From contig JBJEJA010000038.1 of assembly GCA_051877575.1 (NCBI GenBank), positions 23,842 to 87,841 of the forward strand: 64,000 nucleotides of DNA, read 5' to 3'. Numbering within the stretch: the stretch's first letter is position 1; each line of letters begins with the position of its first letter. The position numbers and the translations under genes are program-made. Shown here one piece after another: positions 44,095-52,267 of the stretch. The notes below the pieces were generated by a model that did no database searches, was not told where the DNA came from, and saw only the letters and a list, made by a program, of their open reading frames with translations. Origin of the DNA: UBA2882 sp051877575 (GTDB lineage: Bacteria > Bacillota > Clostridia > Lachnospirales > Lachnospiraceae).

Positions 44095-44757
44095 TTATAA
44101 GATTGTTTCTACCTCATATACAATCTTATAATAATTGATTTCCGGTTCTGCCACAAGTTCTTTCAATGTGTTGATCTTTTCTTCATGATATTCCATCCCG
44201 CTACGTGCAATCCTCGGTGTAAGACGGTTGATCTCACGTACCAGCTCTTTCCGCTCAATGCCGAGCCTTGCATACAGATCCACCCGCTCGATACGCTTTC
44301 CTGTCTTGATGATGTTGCGGACCTGTTCGGAATCAATGCTGTCATCCACAATTCCCCAGAAAGCCAGAATATTATCGATGACGCGTTGCATTTCAATCAA
44401 AGGTGCCCTGCTGATCCTTGCTTTATTCATATCATAAATGGCAAGCTGGATATAGGACAAAGCCTCAGAGCCGATCTCTTCCCTCAACACGATCGCATTA
44501 TCATATGCCCTGTTTAAATTGCTGAGAATAGAATCCGGATTTTCTTCGTCAAATGGATACTTTTCCTTAAAAGCCTCTTTTGATCCGTAAACATCGGGAA
44601 TATCTATCATTTTGCAAAATGCCGCATAACTGTCCGTAATTTCATCGATCATCATGTCAAAGCTGTTGGAATACAGGCGCAGAGTCGTATATACCCGCTC
44701 CGAATATCTGCCAAGCCACAACAATCGGTTTGTCTGTTCTACTGAGATAATACCCAT
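44095..44757 (-). CDS. Alpha-E domain protein
   Basis: 220 residues, all helical, shorter than the usual ~300. The N-terminal signature EQTNRLLWLGRYSERVYTTL is that of the alpha-E family (DUF403). Alpha-E proteins occur only with circularly permuted ATP-grasp and transglutaminase genes, either fused or adjacent, and have no known catalytic residues. The gene overlaps the end of the ATP-grasp gene by 19 bp. Confidence 0.88.
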   Translation of the reverse strand: MGIISVEQTNRLLWLGRYSERVYTTLRLYSNSFDMMIDEITDSYAAFCKMIDIPDVYGSKEAFKEKYPFDEENPDSILSNLNRAYDNAIVLREEIGSEALSYIQLAIYDMNKARISRAPLIEMQRVIDNILAFWGIVDDSIDSEQVRNIIKTGKRIERVDLYARLGIERKELVREINRLTPRIARSGMEYHEEKINTLKELVAEPEINYYKIVYEVETIL

Positions 44758-46058
44758 GTGTCTTTAAATCCTCCTCCCTGAGATGAATTCACAATAAAGG
44801 AATCCGGGTTTCTGGAAAATCTGGTCAACCCACTCTTCCATACAAGCGGTTCGTCCGCCATCAGCACGAATGCCCGCAGGTCCGCTTTTCTGGGAAGGGT
44901 TTCACTGCCTTCCAGTATATCGATATCCAGGAAATCAATGACCTCCTGTGCAATAAATCTCCGGGGTTCTTTTTTCAAAAGGGCAATAAAATCTTCCTTC
45001 TGCTGTGCACTCATGCTGCTGCCGAATACCACACCGTAACCGCCGGCTTCCGCCACATCCTTTAATACCAGCTTGTCAAAATTCTCAAGCACATATTTCA
45101 TATCCTCTTCGTAGAAAGGCAGATAAGTCGGTGCATTGTTTAAGATCGGCTCTTCCCCCAGATAATACTTGATCATCTTTGGAACGAAATAATAAATGCC
45201 CTTATCATCGGCAATCCCGTTGCCCGGTGCATTGATCAGCGCCACATTTCCCTTGCGGTACACATCATAAATATGAGGAATGCCGATCACAGATTCGGGA
45301 TTGAAATTCATGGGATCCAGATATTCATCGGAAATTCTCCGATATACAGCTCCCACCCGCTCCAGCTCTCCATTATAGTTTACATAATATAGCTTATCAT
45401 CTTTGACCCGCAGCTCGGAACCGTTTACCAGATGGGCACCTGTTTTCTCCGCCAGATAGGAATGTTCAAAATAAGCCGCATTATATCTGCCCGGGGTCAG
45501 GATCACCGTATGCCCGCCCACATTTACATGATCCATGGTGCGGCGCAGCAGCTTGGCATAGTTCCTGTTGTCCTCCAACTTCGTGCTCTGGAAAGTCGCC
45601 GGGCTGCTTCTGCGGCAAAGCTCTCTGGCTATCATGGGATAGGAGGCTCCGGAAGGAACACGCAGATTATCTTCCAGTACATACCAGCTTTTATCCTTGC
45701 CCTGTACCAGATCGATGCCGGATATATGGGAGTAAATATCCTTCGGAGGCGTAACGCCTTCACATTCTGCCATATACCCGCCGGAAGCAAAAATAAAATC
45801 CTCAGGCACCACATGATCCTTTACAATTCTTTTTTCACTGTAAATATCTTTGAGGAACAAGTTTAATGCCACAACCCTCTGCTTCAAGCCACGCTCCAGA
45901 TAATCAAATTCCATTTTTTCAATAATTCTCGGAATGGCATCAAAAGGAAAAAGCTGTTCTTTAAAGGTATTGTTCTTGTAAATACCGAATTTCACGCCAT
46001 AGCGGGCTAATAACTCATTGACCGTATCCGTACGCTCCAGCAAATCCAAATCGTACAT
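44739..46058 (-). CDS. Circularly permuted ATP-grasp type protein (amide ligase)
   Basis: 439 residues starting MYDLDLLERTDTVNELLARY at ATG 46058, chosen because GGAGGG is 6 bases upstream (an ATG two codons earlier abuts it). Family blocks are all present: LNLFLKDIYSEKRIVKDHVV, DLVQGKDKSWYVLEDNLRVP with a metal-site pattern, PSGASYPMIARE, LINAPGNGIADDKGIYYFVP and LKDVAEAGGYGVVFG. It would form an amide or peptide bond with ATP. It is the first gene of a tightly coupled five-gene operon. Substrate unknown. Confidence 0.92.
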   Translation of the reverse strand: MYDLDLLERTDTVNELLARYGVKFGIYKNNTFKEQLFPFDAIPRIIEKMEFDYLERGLKQRVVALNLFLKDIYSEKRIVKDHVVPEDFIFASGGYMAECEGVTPPKDIYSHISGIDLVQGKDKSWYVLEDNLRVPSGASYPMIARELCRRSSPATFQSTKLEDNRNYAKLLRRTMDHVNVGGHTVILTPGRYNAAYFEHSYLAEKTGAHLVNGSELRVKDDKLYYVNYNGELERVGAVYRRISDEYLDPMNFNPESVIGIPHIYDVYRKGNVALINAPGNGIADDKGIYYFVPKMIKYYLGEEPILNNAPTYLPFYEEDMKYVLENFDKLVLKDVAEAGGYGVVFGSSMSAQQKEDFIALLKKEPRRFIAQEVIDFLDIDILEGSETLPRKADLRAFVLMADEPLVWKSGLTRFSRNPDSFIVNSSQGGGFKDTWVLSQ

Positions 46059-46085
46059 AAGCATCCCTCCTGTTTACAGATCAAC

Positions 46086-46116
46086 AAAAAAGGCATCCTG
46101 AAAACAGGACACCTTT
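46086..46116 (-). terminator. Attenuator-like terminator in the ATP-grasp operon leader
   Basis: On the minus strand AAAGGTGTCCTG (46116-46105), loop TTTT, CAGGATGCCTTT (46100-46089): 12 pairs including G-U wobbles, then six T in all. It lies between the promoter (46154-46183) and the first start codon at 46058, so transcripts must read through it to express the operon. A 15-codon frame (MAKVSCFQDAFFVDL) spans the hairpin. Confidence 0.75.
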
Positions 46117-46141
46117 GCCATGAACTACTATTCTTTTCTCT

Positions 46142-46183
46142 TTATTGTATACAATAATACAACGATACCATTTTGTTTGTCAA
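46142..46183 (-). promoter_or_regulatory. ATP-grasp operon promoter with GntR-like palindrome
   Basis: TTGACA (46183-46178), 18-bp spacer, TATTAT (46159-46154). TTATTGTATACAATAA (46142-46157) is a perfect 16-bp palindrome over the -10 box and start point. Its core TTGTATACAA is like sites bound by GntR-family regulators; none is encoded nearby. Confidence 0.65.
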
Positions 46184-46248
46184 TTGTTTTCGGAAAATAA
46201 TTTAATTCAAGTTTTTCTCTTATCCCTAAATTTCTCCGTAATATTCCT

Positions 46249-47388
46249 TTAATACTTCCGTATCCAAAACCGGTCAGCCAACAGCAACCAGTTGGCCCGA
46301 AACAACTTCATGATCTGCCAGTAACCCATTCCCCGCAGATCAAACTCCTGCACCAGATTAAATTTTGCTTCCATACTCCGCACATCCTCAAACCAGACCT
46401 CATGCTCCAGACCGTCTCTTACATAATGAAAATAAGGAGACATCGCCACAGAGTCAAATCGGATTTCCGCTCCGTTGGCAATGGCGATTTGTACCGCCTC
46501 AACATTGCCGATGGATGTTGCCTCCGACTCTCCTTTTACAAATGGCAGAGTCCAGTCATAACCATAATTGGGAATACCCAGATTAATTTTATAAGCAGGA
46601 ATCCGTGTCACGGCGTATTCCACAACTTCACGCACCTTGTTCAAGGGTGCAACCGCCATTGGAGGTCCGTAAGTATAGCCCCACTCATAAGTCATTAGCA
46701 GAACTTTATCCGCAGCCTCCCCAAGCAGTGCATAGTCCTTGCCTGCATATAGCAGCCCCGGCTGATCATCCGAGGTTTTCGGTGCCAATGCAACCGAAAC
46801 AAAACAGCCGACGGCATGCATGGCAGTTCTCACATTCCCCACAAAATCCGCAAAAGCAATCCGATTTTCAGCCTGAATATACTCAAAATCAATGTCAACC
46901 CCCTGAAATCCCTTTTCCGTTACCGTCTGCCGCAACTGGTCAATCAACCGTTCCTGTGCAACCATATCATTGACAATGCGATCGATTAAAGCAGAACTGA
47001 ATCTCCCGTCCGGTCCCAATGGTGTCAGTGTCAGCACCGGATAACTCCCGTTTTCATAGGCCGCCCTTATCATAAAGGTATCATCCGGCTGTGGAAAAAG
47101 CAAATTCCCTTCCGGTGTAAAGCCATAAGAAAAAACCGAAAGATATGTTAGATATGGCAAGGTCTGATGCAAAACTTCTTCACTGATAAACGGATACGCG
47201 TATCCGTTGGTTTCCACACTCTTGCGCTCCTGCCGATAAATTCCGCCGTTTAACAAAAGAGCCTGCCCCACGGCAAGCTCATAAGGATACTCGATTTGGT
47301 TATTATAAAGAATCGTATCTACCGGCACATCATTTTGTGCAGCAATGGTATCCACGGTATCTCCTGCTTTTACAACATATATCTCCAT
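46249..47388 (-). CDS. LysM-GH18 spore-cortex-lytic-like glycosidase (YaaH/SleL type)
   Basis: 379 residues. One LysM domain (residues 1-48, MEIYVVKAGDTVDTIAAQND) is followed by a GH18 barrel with GFQGVDIDFEYIQAENR, where DxDFE carries the catalytic Glu, and YWQIMKLF near the end. SleL/YaaH-like enzymes cleave cortex peptidoglycan with muramic lactam during spore germination. No signal peptide is seen, as in several spore-coat members. This implies that the organism, or its ancestor, sporulates. Confidence 0.88.
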   Translation of the reverse strand: MEIYVVKAGDTVDTIAAQNDVPVDTILYNNQIEYPYELAVGQALLLNGGIYRQERKSVETNGYAYPFISEEVLHQTLPYLTYLSVFSYGFTPEGNLLFPQPDDTFMIRAAYENGSYPVLTLTPLGPDGRFSSALIDRIVNDMVAQERLIDQLRQTVTEKGFQGVDIDFEYIQAENRIAFADFVGNVRTAMHAVGCFVSVALAPKTSDDQPGLLYAGKDYALLGEAADKVLLMTYEWGYTYGPPMAVAPLNKVREVVEYAVTRIPAYKINLGIPNYGYDWTLPFVKGESEATSIGNVEAVQIAIANGAEIRFDSVAMSPYFHYVRDGLEHEVWFEDVRSMEAKFNLVQEFDLRGMGYWQIMKLFRANWLLLADRFWIRKY

Positions 47389-47454
47389 ACTAAAAACCTT
47401 TTTATTTCAATATATGCAGATGGGTTTTCCATAATCAGCGGCTTCGATATCATC

Positions 47455-48348
47455 TTATATTTTTTGCAAGGACAAAATAGATACCGCCAGCACAATACAC
47501 ACAAGCCCCACAATATCCATGGGCAAAAAGCTTACATTCATAAATACAGATGCCGCAATCGTAGCTGTTAAAGGTTCTGACGATGCAAACAGGCTTGCCT
47601 TCGCCGCACCGATTGCCTGAACTCCTCTAAAATAAACTCCGAATGCCATGATCGTTCCTACCAGAATGACCACCGCCAATCCGAGACAGGTCCTTCCATC
47701 CCATGTTCCCGGAACCACCCATGGCTTTGTAAACGGGATCATACAGATACCGCCGATCAACATTCCCCAGCCGATGATTGCTTCAATTCCGAATTCTTTC
47801 ATCAGTTTTGCCGGAAGCAGATTATATAACACCATCGACAGTGATGCACCGGCTCCCCACAGCAACGCTTCTTTGGAAATTGCCAGCGTCCCAAGATTGC
47901 CGTGTGTTGCCAGCAGGAAAGTCCCCGCCACAGCTAAGATCAACGCCAAGATATCAAAGGATGTAGGCTTTTTCCGATCCCTGAGCGATACATAGACCAT
48001 GATCACAACCGGAGACGTATATTGTAAAACGGTAGCTGTTCCCGCATTGGAACACTCAATTGTGGAAAAATAGGTCAGCTGGCATAATGTCATGCCAAGC
48101 AAACTGAACATCAGCAGCCTCAGGACATGGTCCCGATTTCCAAACAATGCTTTCAGCCTTGCCCTATTGTATGGTTTTCCGTAAACAATAAGCAACATCA
48201 GTAATCCCGCACTGATCAGCCTGATTGTGACCATCCACTTCGCATTTAATCCTTTCACATCAAATAAATATTGCCCGCATACCCCTGAAATTCCCCAGAA
48301 AACGCCTCCCAAAATCGAAAACAGAATTCCTTTTCTTTGCGCGCTCAC
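47455..48348 (-). CDS. EamA/DMT family transporter
   Basis: 297 residues, ten helices, two EamA repeats. Internal motifs: FSILGGVFWGISGVCGQYLF, QLTYFSTIECSNAGTATVLQ (first repeat) and RGVQAIGAAKASLFASSEPL (second repeat). The start chosen is GTG 48348 (VSAQRKG) with AAGGGAG 8 bases upstream; a GTG 39 bases earlier lies too close to the preceding gene. Substrate is unknown; metabolite export is usual. It is 32 bp after the response regulator. Confidence 0.85.
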   Translation of the reverse strand: MSAQRKGILFSILGGVFWGISGVCGQYLFDVKGLNAKWMVTIRLISAGLLMLLIVYGKPYNRARLKALFGNRDHVLRLLMFSLLGMTLCQLTYFSTIECSNAGTATVLQYTSPVVIMVYVSLRDRKKPTSFDILALILAVAGTFLLATHGNLGTLAISKEALLWGAGASLSMVLYNLLPAKLMKEFGIEAIIGWGMLIGGICMIPFTKPWVVPGTWDGRTCLGLAVVILVGTIMAFGVYFRGVQAIGAAKASLFASSEPLTATIAASVFMNVSFLPMDIVGLVCIVLAVSILSLQKI

Positions 48349-48380
48349 TTCGATGTCTCCCTTCTGTATTTCTCGTAATC

Positions 48381-49184
48381 CTAGCACTTCTCAAGTACTT
48401 GTTCAACCTTTGCCAAAACCTTATCCCTCTCCAGAGGTTTTAAAAAATACCCCGCCGGATTCAGACGCAGCACCGCCGCAATATGCTCCTTGTCCGCTAC
48501 GGCAGTCAGGAATACAACCGGAATATCTGCCATTGTCGCATCTTCCCTGATTTTCTCCAGTGTAATTTTACCATTCATTTCCGGCATCTCATAATCCAAC
48601 AAGATCAGATCCGGATGCTTTTTGGCAATCATCGTGATTGCCTTCTCTCCGCCGGTAGCAACGATCACACGATATTTGTCATCCAGCATTGCCTTGACGC
48701 TTCTCAATGCCAGGGGACTGTCATCCACCACCAAAATCGTTTTCCTGCCATCTTCACCCTCATTGCTTCCGTTTTCCTTACTTTGCGTATTGCCTTCCGC
48801 TTCATCCGTTTTTTCTTCCGGTTCTACCGTCCTTAGTACTTCATCACACTTAGCCAGAAGTTGCGCCCTGCTGACCGGTTTCAATAATTTATCAATCTGA
48901 GGGTTCTCAAAATATCCCTGATATTCCGCACACTCCTCTTCCGTTCCAATGACCAGAACCGGAACCCGTGAGTAGCATTTCCAAAACCAGTCCATGATTT
49001 CCATTTCCGCTCCTCCCAGACCCAAAGAGCCGATCATAACCATATCCGGTTTCACGATCTTGGTTATACTCCTGACCAACTCCTTATTCTCCACACACAG
49101 TTGTACCGAAAACTGCTCCGACAGGCACACATAGAGATTTTCAATCGTCCTATCCAACTTCCCGATTAACAATATTTTTTTCAT
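48381..49184 (-). CDS. Double-receiver response regulator, first receiver degenerate
   Basis: 267 residues. The C-terminal receiver (about 148-267) is complete: ILVVDDSPLAL (acidic pair), LILLDYEMPEMNG (phospho-Asp), VVFLTAVAD (Thr) and YFLKPLERDK (Lys). The N-terminal receiver-like domain (about 1-118) has the fold but reads VKPDMVMIGSLGLGGAEMEI, so the phospho-Asp is absent. The linker (about 119-147) is Glu/Asn-rich. No output domain. It follows the hybrid kinase by 16 bp and is probably its partner. Confidence 0.88.
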   Translation of the reverse strand: MKKILLIGKLDRTIENLYVCLSEQFSVQLCVENKELVRSITKIVKPDMVMIGSLGLGGAEMEIMDWFWKCYSRVPVLVIGTEEECAEYQGYFENPQIDKLLKPVSRAQLLAKCDEVLRTVEPEEKTDEAEGNTQSKENGSNEGEDGRKTILVVDDSPLALRSVKAMLDDKYRVIVATGGEKAITMIAKKHPDLILLDYEMPEMNGKITLEKIREDATMADIPVVFLTAVADKEHIAAVLRLNPAGYFLKPLERDKVLAKVEQVLEKC

Positions 49185-49200
49185 TTTATTTCTCCCCTCT

Positions 49201-52200
49201 CTACTGTTCGATCTGAGTTAATATTTTTTCTATCAGCAAACCAGCCGCATCGCTGTCCAAATTTATCACCGCATCATCCAGTTTGTCGATCAATTCCTGC
49301 AAATGCTGTGGATAATCAAATTTTCTCAGCTGCTTCATGATCTGATCCGACAAATCGATATCCAAATCCTCCATGGCCTCTCCCAGTACTTCCAGCTGTG
49401 AAAGAATTTCACGATAATCCGCAATGGCTTGTTTCTCCTCTTCCTTGGGAACACACGGCTTTAACCGCTCTCTGTATCCGCGCCATTCTTTCAGGAATAC
49501 CGGTGTCAGTGCCCTTATAATTTCCATGTTTTTATCCCGTGCAGCATACTCCAATACTCTTGCCGTACCGGACAGCTCCAGCATACCGATCAGCGCTGCG
49601 GAACCTTTCATGGCATGCACTTTAATACGATACAGATCCAGTGCATTTTCCCTTTCATCCCCTGCAACTTCATTGCGGAAAAGATCATCATAACGCTGTT
49701 CCAGATAATCCGCTTCGGAATCGATCACACGGTAAAAAGTATATACCGTTTCCAGCAAGTCATCTTCTCCCGAAAAATGCATCAGCGCATAATTCCAATC
49801 CACTCCCTCAATCGTCGGAAGGTTTCCTTTCTCTCCCGCTTTGGAATGTTTTTCCTGCTGCGCTCCGTCATCCTTCTGCAATACGACCATTTCTTGAGGC
49901 AGAAGCTTCTGCATCATCTGCTCCAGCTTTTCCGGAACAATGGGCTTGGATAAAAAGTTGTCAAAACCTTCGGAAAGATACATTTCCCTTGCTCCCGTTA
50001 TGGCATTTGCCGTCAATGCAATTACCGGCGTGTCTTTACAAGGATATTCTTTCATTTCTTTCATACGGTGAAGGGTTTCAATTCCGTCCATTTCCGGCAT
50101 CATATGATCTAAGAAAATCAGATCATAATGCTTTTCACATACCTTTTCCAGACATTCCATTCCGCTTTCTGCCAGATCCACATTGACTTTTGTCGACTTT
50201 AACAGGTTCACAAAAACCTTACGGTTTACCACATTGTCGTCAACCATCAAAATCTGTGCTGTTGGTGCCGTAAAGAAAACATGATAAGTATACTCCACCG
50301 TCTGCTGTTTAATTCTGGCTTCCAGATTACCGATCGGTTCCCTGTTAATCACTTTTTGCGCCAAGGTAAATGAGAATTTGGAACCTTCCCCGTAAACACT
50401 CTCCACCTTCAACTCGCTGTCCATCATTTTGAGAAGCTGTGCCGTTATACTCATCCCAAGTCCGGTACCTTCCACATTGCGGTTTCTTTCCTCTTCTATC
50501 CGTTCAAACTCCGCAAATAATTTGGAAAGATCCTCTTCTTTAATCCCAATTCCCGTATCCTCAACGACAAATTCCAATAAAACCCGTTCTTCTTCCGTCC
50601 TGCCTCCCACACTCAGCTTTACGCTTCCTTCATTTGTATATTTCACCGCATTATTCAATATATTGATCAAAATCTGGCGGACGCGGATTTCATCCCCATA
50701 CAGGCGGGAAGGCAGCGTCTGATCCACTGACACCTCCAGGTTCAGATTTTTCTCCTGCACTTTCATGGAAACCATATTGACGATATCGTGTATCATACTG
50801 CTGAAATCGTACTCTGCCGGGATGATTTCCATTTTTCCGGATTCAATCTTAGACAGATCCAGAATATCATTTACCAGTGCCAACAGATTTTGCCCGGCAT
50901 TCTGTATATCCAGCGCATATTCCTTGATCTGCATATCCTCACATTCCCGCAGGATCATGGCATCCATTCCCAGAACCGCATTAATCGGTGTACGGATTTC
51001 ATGAGACATGTTTGCCAGAAATCTGGCTTTCGCCTCACTGGCCAGTTCTGCCCGCCGCTTTTCACTTTCCAGATATAAAATATTATGTATGGTGTTGATT
51101 ACGCAGACAATCAGCAGAAAGAGCAGCCCCAATGCCAGCATAACGCCGTTAAATAAGGCTGTTCTCCGGAAATACATAACGATCTGTCCACAGGCTGCAA
51201 TGGAAGCACCCAGAATACCGACCGCTACCAGATAGTATTCTTTGATATATCCCCTGCAGATATCGATGATCGTAGTAACACCCATTACCAGAATAGACAA
51301 AAAACACACGGCTACCATAAATACAATCGTGTCAGCGAAATCCTTTTGATGCGTCAGATGCAGGATGGTACACACAATAAAATCCACTACGCCCATGCAT
51401 CCCGCGAACAGATATGCCTTTTGATAACGTTCCCTTTGGACTTCATTCATATAAATCATAAAAGGGATCGGAAATAACATGATCATGTAAAACGTCAGAT
51501 CATTGATAACGGAAATATTGGGAAACAGTAACTGACGGAATACCGAATTGGCAATCAGCCATACGGCAGCCAGAAAAACACCCCATCCCAGATACTCCAG
51601 TTCTACCTTTCTTCGGTAACTGATTCGGAGTGCAATACTGCCCACAATGCTGGCTGCTCCCAGAAACAATGTCAAAAACGCTATCATCAGCTCGGCACCA
51701 CACTGTTGGAAGAAATAGTGCCAGATGCCCATTTTATCCCCGTAATAGATAGTCTGGAAAATACCGGAATAGGAGGAATCCGTCTGTGTTGTGACAGTGA
51801 TGGTTTTTCCGGCATCGGATGTCTGCAGTTCCATAAACACATATACGACAGCTCCCGTTTTCCCAAAAAGCCGGGTGTTCTCCGTAGAATACTCCTGCCG
51901 CAGATTTCCGTCCACATAAATCTTCATATCCTGCTTCAGACTACGGAAACAGAGATAGGCACCGGCATCTATGGCAGCAGGCATCTGTGCTTCTATGGTC
52001 ACAATTTCATTGCGTTCCACATCACATTTTGCGGGAATCTCTATGGGTATCCTTGTCCCGTCTCCCTTTACCATGCTCCACTGTACATCAAATGCCTCGC
52101 ATTTGTATTCATTGTCCGGGACATCTGCCTCTAGCAACAATTCTCCCAATATAAAATACAGGCATACGCCCAAAAATGCCACAATAAAAAAGCATTTCAC

Positions 52201-52233
52201 AACATCAATTCCTGTTAATTTTCCCCTCTTCAT
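49201..52233 (-). CDS. Hybrid sensor histidine kinase (7TM sensor, HisKA, HATPase, REC, Hpt)
   Basis: 1010 residues. One N-terminal helix, an extracytoplasmic beta-rich sensor domain (about 35-165), then about seven helices (about 180-390), as in 7TMR-type sensors. HisKA holds FLANMSHEIRTPINAVLG (about 400), HATPase has VEDTGIGIKEEDLSKLFAEF and VEGTGLGMSI, REC has MVDDNVVNRK, IFLDHMMPEMDG and FLSKPI, and an Hpt domain has KVHAMKGSAALIG. A full phosphorelay in one protein. Signal unknown. The next gene is its likely response regulator. Confidence 0.94.
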   Translation of the reverse strand: MKRGKLTGIDVVKCFFIVAFLGVCLYFILGELLLEADVPDNEYKCEAFDVQWSMVKGDGTRIPIEIPAKCDVERNEIVTIEAQMPAAIDAGAYLCFRSLKQDMKIYVDGNLRQEYSTENTRLFGKTGAVVYVFMELQTSDAGKTITVTTQTDSSYSGIFQTIYYGDKMGIWHYFFQQCGAELMIAFLTLFLGAASIVGSIALRISYRRKVELEYLGWGVFLAAVWLIANSVFRQLLFPNISVINDLTFYMIMLFPIPFMIYMNEVQRERYQKAYLFAGCMGVVDFIVCTILHLTHQKDFADTIVFMVAVCFLSILVMGVTTIIDICRGYIKEYYLVAVGILGASIAACGQIVMYFRRTALFNGVMLALGLLFLLIVCVINTIHNILYLESEKRRAELASEAKARFLANMSHEIRTPINAVLGMDAMILRECEDMQIKEYALDIQNAGQNLLALVNDILDLSKIESGKMEIIPAEYDFSSMIHDIVNMVSMKVQEKNLNLEVSVDQTLPSRLYGDEIRVRQILINILNNAVKYTNEGSVKLSVGGRTEEERVLLEFVVEDTGIGIKEEDLSKLFAEFERIEEERNRNVEGTGLGMSITAQLLKMMDSELKVESVYGEGSKFSFTLAQKVINREPIGNLEARIKQQTVEYTYHVFFTAPTAQILMVDDNVVNRKVFVNLLKSTKVNVDLAESGMECLEKVCEKHYDLIFLDHMMPEMDGIETLHRMKEMKEYPCKDTPVIALTANAITGAREMYLSEGFDNFLSKPIVPEKLEQMMQKLLPQEMVVLQKDDGAQQEKHSKAGEKGNLPTIEGVDWNYALMHFSGEDDLLETVYTFYRVIDSEADYLEQRYDDLFRNEVAGDERENALDLYRIKVHAMKGSAALIGMLELSGTARVLEYAARDKNMEIIRALTPVFLKEWRGYRERLKPCVPKEEEKQAIADYREILSQLEVLGEAMEDLDIDLSDQIMKQLRKFDYPQHLQELIDKLDDAVINLDSDAAGLLIEKILTQIEQ

Positions 52234-52267
52234 ATCTCTATCCTCTCATAAGACGCATGTACATGCC

